A stretch of DNA of 64,000 nucleotides from Ischnura elegans (Eukaryota > Arthropoda > Insecta > Odonata > Coenagrionidae), in NCBI RefSeq assembly GCF_921293095.1, contig NW_025791688.1, positions 1 to 64,000 on the forward strand, in the 5' to 3' direction. Shown one piece after another: positions 32,060 through 43,430 of this stretch (position 1 is the stretch's first letter; every line of letters begins with the position of its first letter). Below the pieces are notes generated by a model. It worked only from the letters and a program-made list of their open reading frames with translations, searched no databases and was not told where the DNA came from. The translations under genes were made by a program, and so were the position numbers.

Positions 32060-33305
32060 CGCACTTAGTTTCCTTTTCTTCCGGACTTAGTCAATTTTAA
32101 CTTCACTTGGACTTAGTTTATTTTCCTCTCTCCGGACTTAGTCAGTTTCGAGCTTGGGCACTTAGCCCATTTTTCACCTCCGGACTTAGTAAATTTTAAC
32201 TTCACTTGGACCTACTTTATTTTCTCTCCGGACTTAGTCAATTTTTCACTTCACTTGGACTTAGTTTATTTCCTCTCCCCGGACTTAGTCAATTTTCACC
32301 TCACCTGGACTTAGTCAATTTTCACTTCCCTTGGACTTAGTTTATTTTCCTCTCTCCGGACTTAGTCAATTTCGAGCTTGGGCACTTAGCCCATCTTTTC
32401 CCCTCCGTACTTAGTCAATTTCCAACCTCACTTGGACTTAGTTTATTTTCTTATCTCCGGACTTAGTCAATTTTTAACTTCACTTGGACTTAGTTTATTT
32501 TCTCCTCTCCGGACTTAGTCAATTTTCCTCTCTCCGGACTTAGTCAATTTCGAGCTTGGGCACTTAGCCCATCTTTTCCCCTCCGTACTTAGTCAATTTC
32601 CAACCTCACTTGGACTTAGTTTATTTTCTTATATCCGGACTTAGTCAATTTCTTAACTTCACTTGGACTTAGTTTATTTCCTCATCTCCGGACTTAGTCA
32701 ATTTCTTAACTTCACTTGGACTTAGTTTATTTCCTCATCTCCGGACTTAGTCAATTTCTTAACTTCACTTGGACCTAGTTTATTTTCTTCTCTCCGGACT
32801 TAGTCAATTTTAACTTCACTTGGACTTAGTTTATTCCTCTCTCCGGACTTAGTCAATTTCGAGCTTGGGCACTTAGCCCATCTTTTCCCCTCCGGACTTA
32901 GTCAATTTCCAACTCCACTTGGACTTAGTTTATTTTCTTCTCTCCGAACTTAGTCAATTTTAACTTCACTTGGACTTAGTTTATTTCTTCTCTCCGGACT
33001 TAGTCAATTTTAACTCATTCTCCCCGGTCTTAGTTAATTTTTAACATCACTTGGACTTAGTTTATTTTCTTCTCCCCGGACTTAGTCAATTTTAACTTCA
33101 CTTGGACTCAGTTTATTTTCTTCTCCCCGGACTTAGTCAATTTCTAACTTCACTTGGACTTAGTTTATTTTCTTCTCCCCGGACTTAGTCAATTTTAACT
33201 TCACTTGGACTCAGTTTATTTTCTTCTCCCCGGACCTAGTCAATTTCTAACTTCACTTGGACTTAGTTTATCTTCTTATCTCCGGACTTAGTCAATTTTT
33301 AACTT
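32060..33305 (+). repeat. Minisatellite in the LINE-H3 leader
   Basis: About two dozen copies of a roughly 50-bp unit built from two half-units, CGGACTTAGTCAATTT and TTGGACTTAGTTTATTT, with pyrimidine-rich links. Longer variants contain GGGCACTTAGCCCA, itself a small hairpin. CATAAGAGC/TATAAGAGC motifs flank it (32,020, 33,352, 33,379, 33,431). Tandem leader monomers act as promoters in some LINEs; that role here is inference. Confidence 0.92.
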
Positions 33306-33895
33306 CTACACTCTACTAGCGAACTGAGTATACCGCAAGGTTAACACAGAAAGGTATAAGAGCCTTTCAAGGTTAAGTGTACCGGGCATAAGAGCCCGCA
33401 GCTTTCCCCAAACTGGTTAGGGCGAAAGGGGTATAAGAGCCCTTTTCCTATCACCACAACTTAGCCTCACCTCTCACCTCACAAGTAACTCAATCTTAGT
33501 GCAGTAGCTTCAGTCCCCTACTTGTTTTCAACCCCATCTTATTCGACCTTCATTTCACCTGCTCACTCACTCTTAGTGCATTAGCTTCAGTACCCAGCTT
33601 ATACAGCCTAAGTCTTACTGTTATACTCGCACCGTTCCATCCTTGATTTTACTTAACTCTCACTTAGCAACGCACTTCGCGACTTATTGCTTAAGAAAAC
33701 CAACTTGTCTCCGTACCACAGCAACTAGCATGTAACTTAACTTGTTCATATCGTGACCTCTTCTAAAGTAGCAACTGTATCTACTAGCCGCGTCACGACA
33801 ACCGCTATCTAAAGAACCGCCTATCGGCCACTTTCCTTGGACTGCCCCGCCTCCCGGGGACCAGGCACCGACAACGGGCCTGGGCAAGCCTAGGG

Positions 33896-35365
33896 ATGGA
33901 CCGGCTCCCGCGCCCAAACTCCCGCATCCGCCGCCCAAGCTCCCTATGCTCCCTGCGGAGTTACGCCCTAAGATCTCTCGGACCACCGCCATTCCTCTCG
34001 ACAGTTAAGTCGCCCAGCGTGCCCCCGGATGGCAAAGGTGCTTCCAAGGTGGCGGAGCCGTCTGCCTCGCCACTGCAGGATTCACCAGACTCCCCGGGCT
34101 CAAGCGTGCCGTCAGCACGAGTGAGTCGGGATGCACCCCTAGATGATGCTGCCTCGCCCTCTGCGCAGGACAACACTCCCCCCCGCGCTGCAATGTCCTC
34201 CCTTTCGCCATTTAAGGACACATCCATGAGGTTGCTCACCTCCCCTAAGTCCGCCTTTGTCCCGATCCAACCTGCGGCTACCTCAACCCCATCCTCGGTG
34301 CTTACTCTGGTACGCGCCACTCCAGCTAAACCCTCTTCCATAAACCCGAGCAATACCGTCCGCCTTAATGCGACAAGGCCTCCATCCGGGGACCCAGCAC
34401 GCCCCCCACCTGCTACCACCTGCCCCCCCGAGAGACCAACCCTCAACTCACCCCAACCTACCCAGCAACCACAACGGACCTCTCCCCTCCAAGTTTCGGG
34501 CCTCCCTAGGAACTGCAGTCAGCGCGGGTTTTCCCAAGCCTGGCGCGCGGTTTTCCCGGGACTCAGCCAAGTCTCCGGAGTGGTAGATACTGACAGGGGC
34601 ACGGCTGTGGTACATGTAACGGCCAAGGAGATGGAATTCCTCAGGCGCGGATACCGCCTCCTAGACCACCGCCTGGGGGAGCCGCTCCGATGGCATTTCC
34701 CCCCCGACAGCAGGAAACAACGTGACCCCGATTCGACTACTAATGATTCTGCCCGCACATGCTTTGTTGTGTGCGGAGTTCCCTTCTCCACCAGGGTGGA
34801 AGTGATTGGCCGGAAGCTGGAGAGGATGGGCATCCGGTTCGTAGAGGCATGGAGGATCACTGACTACCGGTACCGGAGGACCAGATACGTCCGGGTCCTC
34901 TTCAGAGATACGCAGCCGGCACAGGACGTCTGCGACAAAATGTGCAGGACTGGGCTTTGGCTGGGCAATCGCTGGTATCGGTGCGAGCCACCCCGCCCAG
35001 TCTCCAGGGAGTTCAACGGAGAGGAGAGGCGCCCCTACCGCGACCAACGGCGGCCCCCGTCGCCAATGGCCGCCCCTTCACACGCCCCGACGCCGACGTG
35101 CCCCCAGCGTCCGACGGCGGAGCGTGAAGTAACACCTAATCTCCCCGACCCTTTCTATGACCTTTTACAGGTTCCAGAAACCGACACGTCCAGACCGGCA
35201 ACGACGAACGACGTAGTACGGTTCTTCACCAGGGTGGTCAAGGAGACGTCGCCATCAAGAGACGGGGGAGCCCTGGCAGCCATCATCCGCACGGCAGCCA
35301 GAGAGGTCTTCGGATGGGGCAACGACGCCGCGAGCTACGCCAACGTTTTAACCCGCAATGGATAA
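33896..35365 (+). CDS. LINE-H3 ORF1: RNA-binding-like protein without zinc knuckle
   Basis: 489 aa. The N-terminal 240 residues are Pro/Ser/Thr-rich and low in complexity. A folded segment at about 275-375 (CFVVCGVPFSTRVEVIGRKL, then GIRFVEAWRITDYRYRR and YVRVLFRDTQPA) looks like an RRM-type beta-alpha-beta pattern. No CCHC motif is visible, which is unusual for the Jockey group. It ends in AATGGATAA, sharing 8 nt with the ORF2 start. The role in LINE RNA binding is inferred from position. The first ATG was taken as start; a later one is possible. Confidence 0.8.
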   Translation: MDRLPRPNSRIRRPSSLCSLRSYALRSLGPPPFLSTVKSPSVPPDGKGASKVAEPSASPLQDSPDSPGSSVPSARVSRDAPLDDAASPSAQDNTPPRAAMSSLSPFKDTSMRLLTSPKSAFVPIQPAATSTPSSVLTLVRATPAKPSSINPSNTVRLNATRPPSGDPARPPPATTCPPERPTLNSPQPTQQPQRTSPLQVSGLPRNCSQRGFSQAWRAVFPGLSQVSGVVDTDRGTAVVHVTAKEMEFLRRGYRLLDHRLGEPLRWHFPPDSRKQRDPDSTTNDSARTCFVVCGVPFSTRVEVIGRKLERMGIRFVEAWRITDYRYRRTRYVRVLFRDTQPAQDVCDKMCRTGLWLGNRWYRCEPPRPVSREFNGEERRPYRDQRRPPSPMAAPSHAPTPTCPQRPTAEREVTPNLPDPFYDLLQVPETDTSRPATTNDVVRFFTRVVKETSPSRDGGALAAIIRTAAREVFGWGNDAASYANVLTRNG

Positions 35366-38330
35366 GTCCGAACCAAGAGTGTCGTTCCTGAACATCAACG
35401 GGGCAGTGACTCAGAAACGGGCACTGCTCCGAGAACACCTACGGAGCAGGAAGGTCGCCATCATGGGACTGGTGGAGACCTTCCTCAAACCCTCCGCTAA
35501 AGTAAAGATCTCTGGCTTCCAGGAATTCTCCGTGCCGAGGGCCCGACCACGATCCGGCGGGGTCGCCCTTCTGATCCGTTCAGACCTTGCGGCATCATCA
35601 ACAGACATCCCGGAGGATTGCATACCAGAGGGGAACGACGCAGTGATGGCCAGCGTGCGACTGGGACGTAGAGATATACAGGTTTGCGTCCTCTACTGCA
35701 GACCGAAAGCGCCGCTCCCGATGAAGCTCCTGGACTTCATCGTGGATAGCAAGAAGCCCACCATCATCCTTGGAGACTTCAACGCCCGCCATCACGCCTT
35801 CAGGGACCATACCACAACCGCAAAAGGACGACAACTTCTATCCTTCCTCCTCCGTAGTCCCGTAGTGCGGATGGACATCCCCTCTCCTACCTGTATCGGG
35901 AGAGGGGCAACTTACCCGGACCACGCCCTCATAACGAGTGACCTCTCGCCCTACGTGGGAGACGTCACCGTCGACGACTGCCTGACATCTGATCACCTCC
36001 CTTTTTCTTTCCCTTTCAGGTGGGTCAAGCATCGTGGGAACTACGTCTTTGAAACCCCGGACTGGAAGAAAGTGGACTGGCAAGCCTTCAACGGGACGGT
36101 ACGACAAAAAACTACACCTGCAGAAGAAATCCACACAGTTGCAGAAGTGGACGAGGCAATAGCAACAATGGAAGCAGCCTTCCACGAAGCAGTCGCAGCC
36201 ATACCAATGAGGAAGATCGACACCGCATGCCCTCCCCTGGCTCCGCATATCGTCCGCAGGATAAAAGAAAAACGGGCGCTCTACAGGGAATGGATTAAAA
36301 CCAAAGACCCAGCTATGAAACAGGAGTGGAACCGGCAAAACGCCATCATCAGGCAGAACGTCATCCAGACGAAAGAGAAGGCATGGGCCGCCGCCTGCAA
36401 GAAACTGGACTACCGGGACGGAGGGGCATTTTGGCGGAAATTTAAAATACTCACAGGCCAGATGACGAACACGCCTGTCTCCCTAAAAGGTCCCGATGAC
36501 AAACCAATAGCAGACGCGGCAGGAAAAGCAGAGGAATTCCGGCGAGTACTTAAGGATGTATACTCACCGATGCGCGACCCCCTCTTCAGTGAAAAGAAGT
36601 TTGCGATCTGCACCAGGCACGCAGTAAGGAAAAGGGGCTACCTGCAACCCAAGCAGACGATGGATGCAGTCCAGCCGGACACAGGACTACTCAAGCACAT
36701 ATCAGAAGAGGAAATGGAAGACACTAGGCCCAGGAAGAACAAAGCACCGGGCGACGATGGCATCCGGACACTCCACCTACAGAAAGCCCCAGCGTGCCTT
36801 CCACTCCTGAACAAAATCTTCAACGCCTCCCTCGCCCTCGGATACTACCCCCGGGCTTGGAAGAAAATGACGATGGTGATGATCCCCAAGCCCGGAAAGG
36901 ACAAAGCCAAGGCAGAAAACTACCGGCCCATCAGTCTGACCAGCACCGTGGGAAAATGGTTCGAGAGGATCGTAGTCCGGAGACTGACGGATCTCCTGGA
37001 GAGTAATGGAGGACTACCACAGCTCCAGTATGGGTTCCGTCCTCACAGATGCACCACAGACCCGCTGACACTCCTGACCAGCACCGCCGCAGAAGCCAGC
37101 AACAGGAACCAATACACGGCCGCACTATTCCTAGACATAGAGAGGGCATTCGACAGCGTGTGGCACGACGGACTCATGTACAAGCTAGAGAAGCTGCCAG
37201 GGATGGAGCCGGACATCCTGAGGCTCATTAACTGTTTCCTGAGAAACAGAAATGCGAAGGTACGAGTCGCATCGCAGCTCTCTTCCGCATTCCCACTACG
37301 AGCAGGTGTCCCTCAGGGCACTGTGCTATCCCCCCTACTCTTCTCGCTGTACTGCCACGACATTCCCACTCACAACTGCCATCGCAGGACCGCAAGAGTG
37401 GAAGTTATCCAATATGCTGACGACACTGCCCTATGGAGTATATCCCCGCAGGCCGACAAGGCAGTGAAGAAAGTCCAAACCATGCTCTTCCGGCTAGAGA
37501 GGTGGTTCAAGGACTGGAGAATCCGGCCCAACCCGAAGAAGACGCAACTGATAGTCATCAAACCCGCGACGAAGAGGCACTTTGACAACCACAGTGTCAC
37601 CCTCTGGGGACAAGAAATTCATCGGGCCGACACCGCAACGTATCTGGGGACCCTAATCGACCAAAACCTTAATTTCAGGAAGCATGTCCACAACGTATGG
37701 TCGAGGTGCAACAGACGAAGTAACCTAATCCGCGCAGTAAGAGCCAGAGGGCGCGGGGTCTCAGAACAGTGCGGCCTGCTCCTATACAAGGCTTTCATTA
37801 GACCTGTCATGGAATACGCCGCACTGGCTGTCCTCCCGACTAGTAATGCCCTAAGAAAATACGCCACACTTGAAAGACGAGTTTTACGTCAGATTTTCCT
37901 GTTGCACCCTCGAACGAAGGCTCGAAGGGTATACGAATCCACTAATACTGAACCTCTCCTCCACAGACTATGCAGACTAAGGACCAACGCGGCCCAGCGG
38001 ATCTCCGTACACAACCCAAGGCTCTTCGAGGACATCATGCTTACATCTAAGGGGGTCATCATCAAAAGGAAAAGGAAGAAGCTCTACTCTGCCCCCAGGT
38101 TCATCAACGACCACATGCACCTCTACCACCGCGACGTCGTAATACCGCACACCCCGACGAATCGACCGGCCATACCAGCTCCAGAGACTCTGACCATCAC
38201 CCCTGGACTCCCACTCGTGCGGAAGAAGAAGACAAGGAAAAGGAAGAGGACGCCAACAATCACCGAAGATACCAGTGACCCCCCCATGTGTCCCCAAGTG
38301 CGTCCCTTAAGGGCGGCAGATAGAGAATAG
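35358..38330 (+). CDS. LINE-H3 ORF2: APE endonuclease / reverse transcriptase
   Basis: 990 aa. The endonuclease has FLNINGA (10-16), LVETFLK (38-44), ILGDFNARH (137-145) and TSDHLPF (210-216). The reverse transcriptase has NKAPGDDGI (461-469), MIPKPGKDK with NYRPISLTSTVGKWFE (521-536), GFRPHRCTTD, FLDIERAFDSVWHDGL (591-606), GVPQGTVLSPLLF (650-662) and catalytic QYADDTA (685-691). No RNase H domain. The C-terminus ends in a basic KKKTRKRKR stretch. Motifs fit the Jockey/CR1 group; the exact clade needs a tree. The frame is intact. Confidence 0.95.
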   Translation: MDKSEPRVSFLNINGAVTQKRALLREHLRSRKVAIMGLVETFLKPSAKVKISGFQEFSVPRARPRSGGVALLIRSDLAASSTDIPEDCIPEGNDAVMASVRLGRRDIQVCVLYCRPKAPLPMKLLDFIVDSKKPTIILGDFNARHHAFRDHTTTAKGRQLLSFLLRSPVVRMDIPSPTCIGRGATYPDHALITSDLSPYVGDVTVDDCLTSDHLPFSFPFRWVKHRGNYVFETPDWKKVDWQAFNGTVRQKTTPAEEIHTVAEVDEAIATMEAAFHEAVAAIPMRKIDTACPPLAPHIVRRIKEKRALYREWIKTKDPAMKQEWNRQNAIIRQNVIQTKEKAWAAACKKLDYRDGGAFWRKFKILTGQMTNTPVSLKGPDDKPIADAAGKAEEFRRVLKDVYSPMRDPLFSEKKFAICTRHAVRKRGYLQPKQTMDAVQPDTGLLKHISEEEMEDTRPRKNKAPGDDGIRTLHLQKAPACLPLLNKIFNASLALGYYPRAWKKMTMVMIPKPGKDKAKAENYRPISLTSTVGKWFERIVVRRLTDLLESNGGLPQLQYGFRPHRCTTDPLTLLTSTAAEASNRNQYTAALFLDIERAFDSVWHDGLMYKLEKLPGMEPDILRLINCFLRNRNAKVRVASQLSSAFPLRAGVPQGTVLSPLLFSLYCHDIPTHNCHRRTARVEVIQYADDTALWSISPQADKAVKKVQTMLFRLERWFKDWRIRPNPKKTQLIVIKPATKRHFDNHSVTLWGQEIHRADTATYLGTLIDQNLNFRKHVHNVWSRCNRRSNLIRAVRARGRGVSEQCGLLLYKAFIRPVMEYAALAVLPTSNALRKYATLERRVLRQIFLLHPRTKARRVYESTNTEPLLHRLCRLRTNAAQRISVHNPRLFEDIMLTSKGVIIKRKRKKLYSAPRFINDHMHLYHRDVVIPHTPTNRPAIPAPETLTITPGLPLVRKKKTRKRKRTPTITEDTSDPPMCPQVRPLRAADRE

Positions 38331-38655
38331 AACTAAAAGACAGCACAGACTCCAGTTTAAGTGCCAGTGATCTCCAGTGAAGGGTATCAGACCCAATCCA
38401 GTGATATATATGTTAATTTATTTATTTATTGTGTGTTGTCCACTTATTTATTTTATTTATTCAGAGTATATGTATTGTTATGTCACCAACGTAATCTACT
38501 TGGATCGTGGGTGACAATCTTGTTGAATTTATTATTATATATTTTATTGTGAACCGTGGTGGTCTGACGGTGGTTTTACGGGTTTCCCACCTCCTTAGGG
38601 CGAATGCCGGGCCGACACCACTCCCGTACCAGTGACAAATACCCAGTAATGCTGA

Positions 38656-39216
<561 letters not shown>

Positions 39217-39256
39217 ATCGTCGTCGCTGTCGACTTCTTGTCGGCACAAAAACAAA

Positions 39257-39272
39257 AGTCCTTTTCAGGACT
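39257..39272 (+). terminator. Histone 3' stem-loop of H3
   Basis: AGTCCTTTTCAGGACT, 40 nt past the stop. Confidence 0.95.
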
Positions 39273-40058
39273 AGACGTCATACAGACGATTGTTTCCCAT
39301 TGCTTACATCGACGAGAATGAAATAATATTTCATAAAGAAAATCTGAAAGAGAATGAAAAAATAATAAAGTTGTAATTAATGATAATTATAATTAACTAA
39401 TGAAAAATAGTTGAAATGAATACTGGAAGATATGAATAAAACTTATGAAAAGATGTTTTTTTGCAGATGGAGTGCTTGGCATCCTGGTAGTTTCCTGACG
39501 GAAAATGCTATCTTTACAGAATGGCAATTTAAATTTCATAAGTAACGGAAATTACGAAGATCTATCAGAATAACAAAGTCAGGAGTACACTCAATCCTTT
39601 ATCGAGTTACGACAATGTAGGCATCTCTCGAACTCAAAAAACGTCGTTAGGAGATGTTGCCATGCGCGACGATTGTTTTCAGCCAGCAGTATTGTCACGG
39701 AAAATACTAATGCAACAATGACATTCGCCAAGATTTCATTGTTTTCAACAATCGACCGTCTTGGTTGCAAATATGTGATACGCAAATACTTCATTCTTTT
39801 GAGCAATCAGGCTTTCTGCTGCAGCAGACGTCTCTTTCGAAACTTAGTTTCATAGGTAAATTTTTACTGCCAAAAAATTATCTGACAACCTTCAATGGAA
39901 GGTGCATTAATTTGACGTAAAATTAGCGGATTTGTAGAAGGAATATTGTCCATCTACTCATTTCCTTCAATGGGTAAGGTTTGAAACTTTACTGGGTAAG
40001 GTGAAGGAGTTTGGAATTTTGTTTTAAGCATGGAAAATAGTCATCTGTATGACTTGAT
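39273..40058. other. H3-H1 tail-to-tail spacer
   Basis: AT-rich non-coding sequence. No gene or repeat recognised. Confidence 0.75.
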
Positions 40059-40074
40059 GGCCCTTAAGAGGGCC
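40059..40074 (-). terminator. Histone 3' stem-loop of H1
   Basis: Minus strand GGCCCTCTTAAGGGCC, 53 nt past the stop. Two small hairpins (around 40,082-40,103 and 40,107-40,121) lie between stop and stem-loop. Confidence 0.93.
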
Positions 40075-40127
40075 TAAATTGAACTTCGCGTACATCGAAG
40101 TTCGGTGAACCTGCGAGGTTCGGTCGC

Positions 40128-40850
40128 TCACTTCTTCTTGGGGGCGGCGGCGGCCTTCTTTGCTGCCGCGGGCTTGGGCTTGGTGGGCGTCTTCTTGGGC
40201 TTGGGCGCCTTGGGCTTGGTGGGCGCCTTCTTCGCCTTCGATGGGGACTTTGCTGCCTTCGCCGCTGGCTTGGCTGCTGCGGGCTTCTTCTTGGGCTTGT
40301 CTGCTTTCTTTGCCTTCTTCGCGGGAGGCGCGGACTTGGAGCGCTCCTTGGGCGCGGACCGCTTGGTGGCAGCCTTCTCCTTCTTCGCGGGCTTGGGCTT
40401 CTTGGCCGCGGCGGTCTTCTTGGCTGCGGTCTTCTTCGCCTTGGCTGCAGCGGGTGCAGCCTTGTCCTTCAGCGTGGTGGAGCTCAGCTTGAAGGACCCC
40501 GACGCTCCCTTGCCCTTGGTCTGTACGAGTGTGCCGGAGGTGACGGCGGACTTGAGGTACTTCTTGATGAAGGGGGAGAGCTTCTCGGCGTCGACCTTGT
40601 AGGAGGCGGCGATGTACTTCTTGATGGCCTGGAGGGAGGAGCCGCCGCGTTCCTTGAGGCTCTTGACGGCGTTGTTGACCATCTCGGAGGTCGGTGGATG
40701 CGAGGGCTTTGCGCGGGCCTTCTTGGAGGCGGCGCCCTTGCTGGCCTTCTTGGATGCTGCGGATGCGGCGGGCAGGGGCTTGACGGCTGCGGTGCCGGAC
40801 GGCTGGGCCGCCGGGGGCGCTGCTGCGGCTGCTGCGGTAGCGTCTGCCAT
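40128..40850 (-). CDS. H1: Linker histone H1
   Basis: 240 aa. The start [16 protein letters not shown] was chosen over an in-frame ATG 22 codons upstream because acid/alanine-rich N-termini starting here are usual for insect H1. The globular winged-helix domain is at about 45-115 ([52 protein letters not shown]). A long Lys/Ala/Pro tail with repeated KPKKxPTKPK motifs and KKK end binds linker DNA. Intronless with a 3' stem-loop. Both strands show long shadow ORFs because the sequence is GC-rich. Confidence 0.98.
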   Translation of the reverse strand: MADATAAAAAAPPAAQPSGTAAVKPLPAASAASKKASKGAASKKARAKPSHPPTSEMVNNAVKSLKERGGSSLQAIKKYIAASYKVDAEKLSPFIKKYLKSAVTSGTLVQTKGKGASGSFKLSSTTLKDKAAPAAAKAKKTAAKKTAAAKKPKPAKKEKAATKRSAPKERSKSAPPAKKAKKADKPKKKPAAAKPAAKAAKSPSKAKKAPTKPKAPKPKKTPTKPKPAAAKKAAAAPKKK

Positions 40851-41780
40851 GGTCTCGGACGAGAGGTATGAAAATTTCAAAATTTCGCGTTTCCCACCTT
40901 CGAGATATCGTACCATTTCGGAGCGCGTTCGCCGCTGTCGAACTTGTCGTCGGCGTTCTCCTTCGAATCTTTGTACTCGACTTCGTCTCGCACTTTATCG
41001 TTTCGGACGGCGCCGGCGGCTCCGACGTCGGCGTCCGATCTCGACGCGCGAGGCGACAGTCCCGGCCGCGCGCGGGCGGCCCGCCGTCGGCGACCGGAAC
41101 GTCGCGGGCGCCGCGGCGCCCGAGCGAAATACGGCATGTCACCGGCGCGCCTTCCGACCCGATAATTAAAGTGTCGCCGTGGCGTCGCGGGTTCGCGTGG
41201 TCGATCGGCGACCTGCCTCGCCGTTTCTCTGAACCTTCCTGCGTGTGCCGGCACGCCGGCGCCGGTCTGGACGGCGCCCCGCGGACGGAGAACGATGGTC
41301 GGAAGATGTGCCTGTCGGACGGATCGGCGTCGTGTCGCGACGACTCGATCCGCGGTTGTGCATTCGTCTGTTGCACTTTTCGATCCGAGTTTGCGGCGAT
41401 TTCGATCGACGATCGAGACGCCACTTCGGCGTCGCCGAAACGCGACTGTTTCCCTCGATCTCGCCTTTTCGCGACGCCGAAATCACTCTTTCCGCGTGCG
41501 ACTGCGATCGTTCGCGCTGCCGCGAACCCGCGATCCCCGGGAGAAGCGGACGAATGTCCATAATTTTTGTTCTCGTGCCGTTATTCCGCAAACGGCGGCA
41601 CTCGATTATCGTTTCCCCTTTCCGGCGGGGGCTGAATGTCGCGAGAGTATTCCGATTGCGCCGCGAGTCGTGATATTCGAAGGAAATGGAATGACTCCGT
41701 TTGACGCTCCTACGGTTTTCGGTTCGCCCCGTTCGTTTCACTCCGTGCGCTTTCTGTGCCTATTCTGGGGGGGAATGTGG
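40851..41780. promoter_or_regulatory. CpG-rich region upstream of H1
   Basis: Very CpG-dense block (dense CGCG/TCG words from about 40,920 to 41,700) immediately above H1, with many overlapping stop-poor frames on both strands. It probably includes the H1 promoter; no clear TATA box was found. No coding gene supported. Confidence 0.5.
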
Positions 41781-42560
41781 TGAATTTGATTCCTGGGCAG
41801 GGATTGCGAAAGGTTGGTGAAAAAAAAATTACGCCTCGACGGGAGGGATTGTCGAGTGAGGCTGGCTTTTCCATACTCGAGTCGCAGGATATTTCTGGTC
41901 TAGCGTGCGATTCTGGAAATTGATGACTGCGATTTTCTGTGTGTGAGAAGGCTGATTTTGAATGACTTTTGTGAAAATGAATTACCGTTCCCTACAACAT
42001 TGTGACGACGTAGCGCGTTACACGTATTACTTAAATTACCACACGCCACTTCGGGATTGGAAATGATGTGTCTTTCCCGCAGGAACGTGTATTCGTGAAT
42101 GCGGACGTGCAAGGGAAAAGATGTACCCTTCACATCGCCGATCGATAACTTTCCCTTTTTAGTTTTTCGTACATTGTTCTGTGGATTAATTCCACTCTCT
42201 ACGGTAACGTCCAAGTTTTAAACCTAACTTTGCTATTTCCTGAAACGTGGTATTTGTTGTTTCGGCATTCTTACAATTACCTCTTTTGGCAAATCAATTT
42301 TCCTTTGACTTACTTCGTTCGTCAATATTTCCGATGCATTTCACTGTCTGATTGCGGAATTACGAAGGAAAAGAGCGAGTACGACTTCGGAGTTATTCCT
42401 TTCGAACTTCACATATCCCTATTGCAATGCATGAAGTGACAATCTGCATGTTATGACGAAATGTCACACGCCTACGACGAATACATCGTGCGCTGTCGCA
42501 GTAGCCACGTATGTGGCATTAACGTAGCTATTATTCTGTCGAACTTTGTCTCCAAATAAT
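41781..42560. other. Spacer between H1 and the satellite
   Basis: AT-rich unique sequence without recognisable features. Confidence 0.7.
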
Positions 42561-43430
42561 TAATTGTCATTTTTCTGCACGTTTTAAAACGTGCCTCGTG
42601 AAAATCCGACCGGAAGTGTGGTTTCCACGCTCACTTGTTGAGTTTAAACGGACACTTTGCAATGTGACGGGCACAGAGCATGGAACATTGTTGAAATTTT
42701 CAATTCCGTCGCACTGAAGGTCCACGATAATGTTTGTTTCAATTTATGTTAACGTTCTAAAACGTCTCCCGTCCAAATCCCTCTGTAATTATTGCTTTTT
42801 ATGAATAATTTGGAGTATGGCATTGGAAATTTGTTTTTGTCAGCAACGGATTACAATATATTTCTTAAACCATGGAATCAGTCGCACTGACACTAGTCAC
42901 GAATAATTGCCTTAATTTCCTTGTCGTTTTAAAACCGGTCCCATCAAAATTCACTGGTTTTTACTGTTCCTATGACATAACGTTGATATTGAAAAATCAG
43001 CATTTGCTGTCAGACACATAATATGGGATATTTTTCAAAGTATTCATTCTGTGGCTACGGAACTCCGCTATAATGTTCTTTTTGAATACACCTAAGTTTT
43101 GAAACGTCTCCCGTCCAAATCCCACGGTAATTATGGTTTTTAGAAATAATTTTGAGTATGAAAATGGAAATTTGATTAACTCATTAGCGACTGTAACACA
43201 TTTTTAAAACTATTTACTCCGTTGCACTGACACTTGTCACGAATATTTGTCTTAATTTTCTTGTCGTTTTAAAACCGGTCCCATCAAAATCCACTGGTTT
43301 TTACTGTTCATATGACATAATGCTGATATTGAAAATTCAGTCTTCGCTTACTTTCAACCCAAAAAATGGCGTATTTTGAAAGTATTCATTCAGAGACTAT
43401 GATACTCCTCAATAATGTTTGTTTTCACTT
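42560..43430. repeat. Degenerate satellite monomers at the array edge
   Basis: About 2.5 monomers recognisable by GTTTTAAAACCGGTCCCATC, GTAATTATGGTTTTTA and TCGCACTGACACT-type motifs in satellite order, but with many substitutions compared with the main array. Confidence 0.85.

Noticed and set aside
33961-34446. 161-codon minus-strand ORF in LINE-H3 ORF1
   Set aside because: Shadow of the GC-rich ORF1 coding sequence.
38301-38316. Histone stem-loop at the end of LINE-H3 ORF2 (CCCTTAAGGG)
   Set aside because: A simple palindrome with the wrong loop and stem spacing for the 6+4 histone signal.
40024-41741. Long overlapping ORFs on both strands across and above H1 (up to 466 codons)
   Set aside because: They are out-of-frame shadows of H1 and of a CpG-rich, stop-poor block; they have Arg/Ser/Gly-biased composition and no domain.
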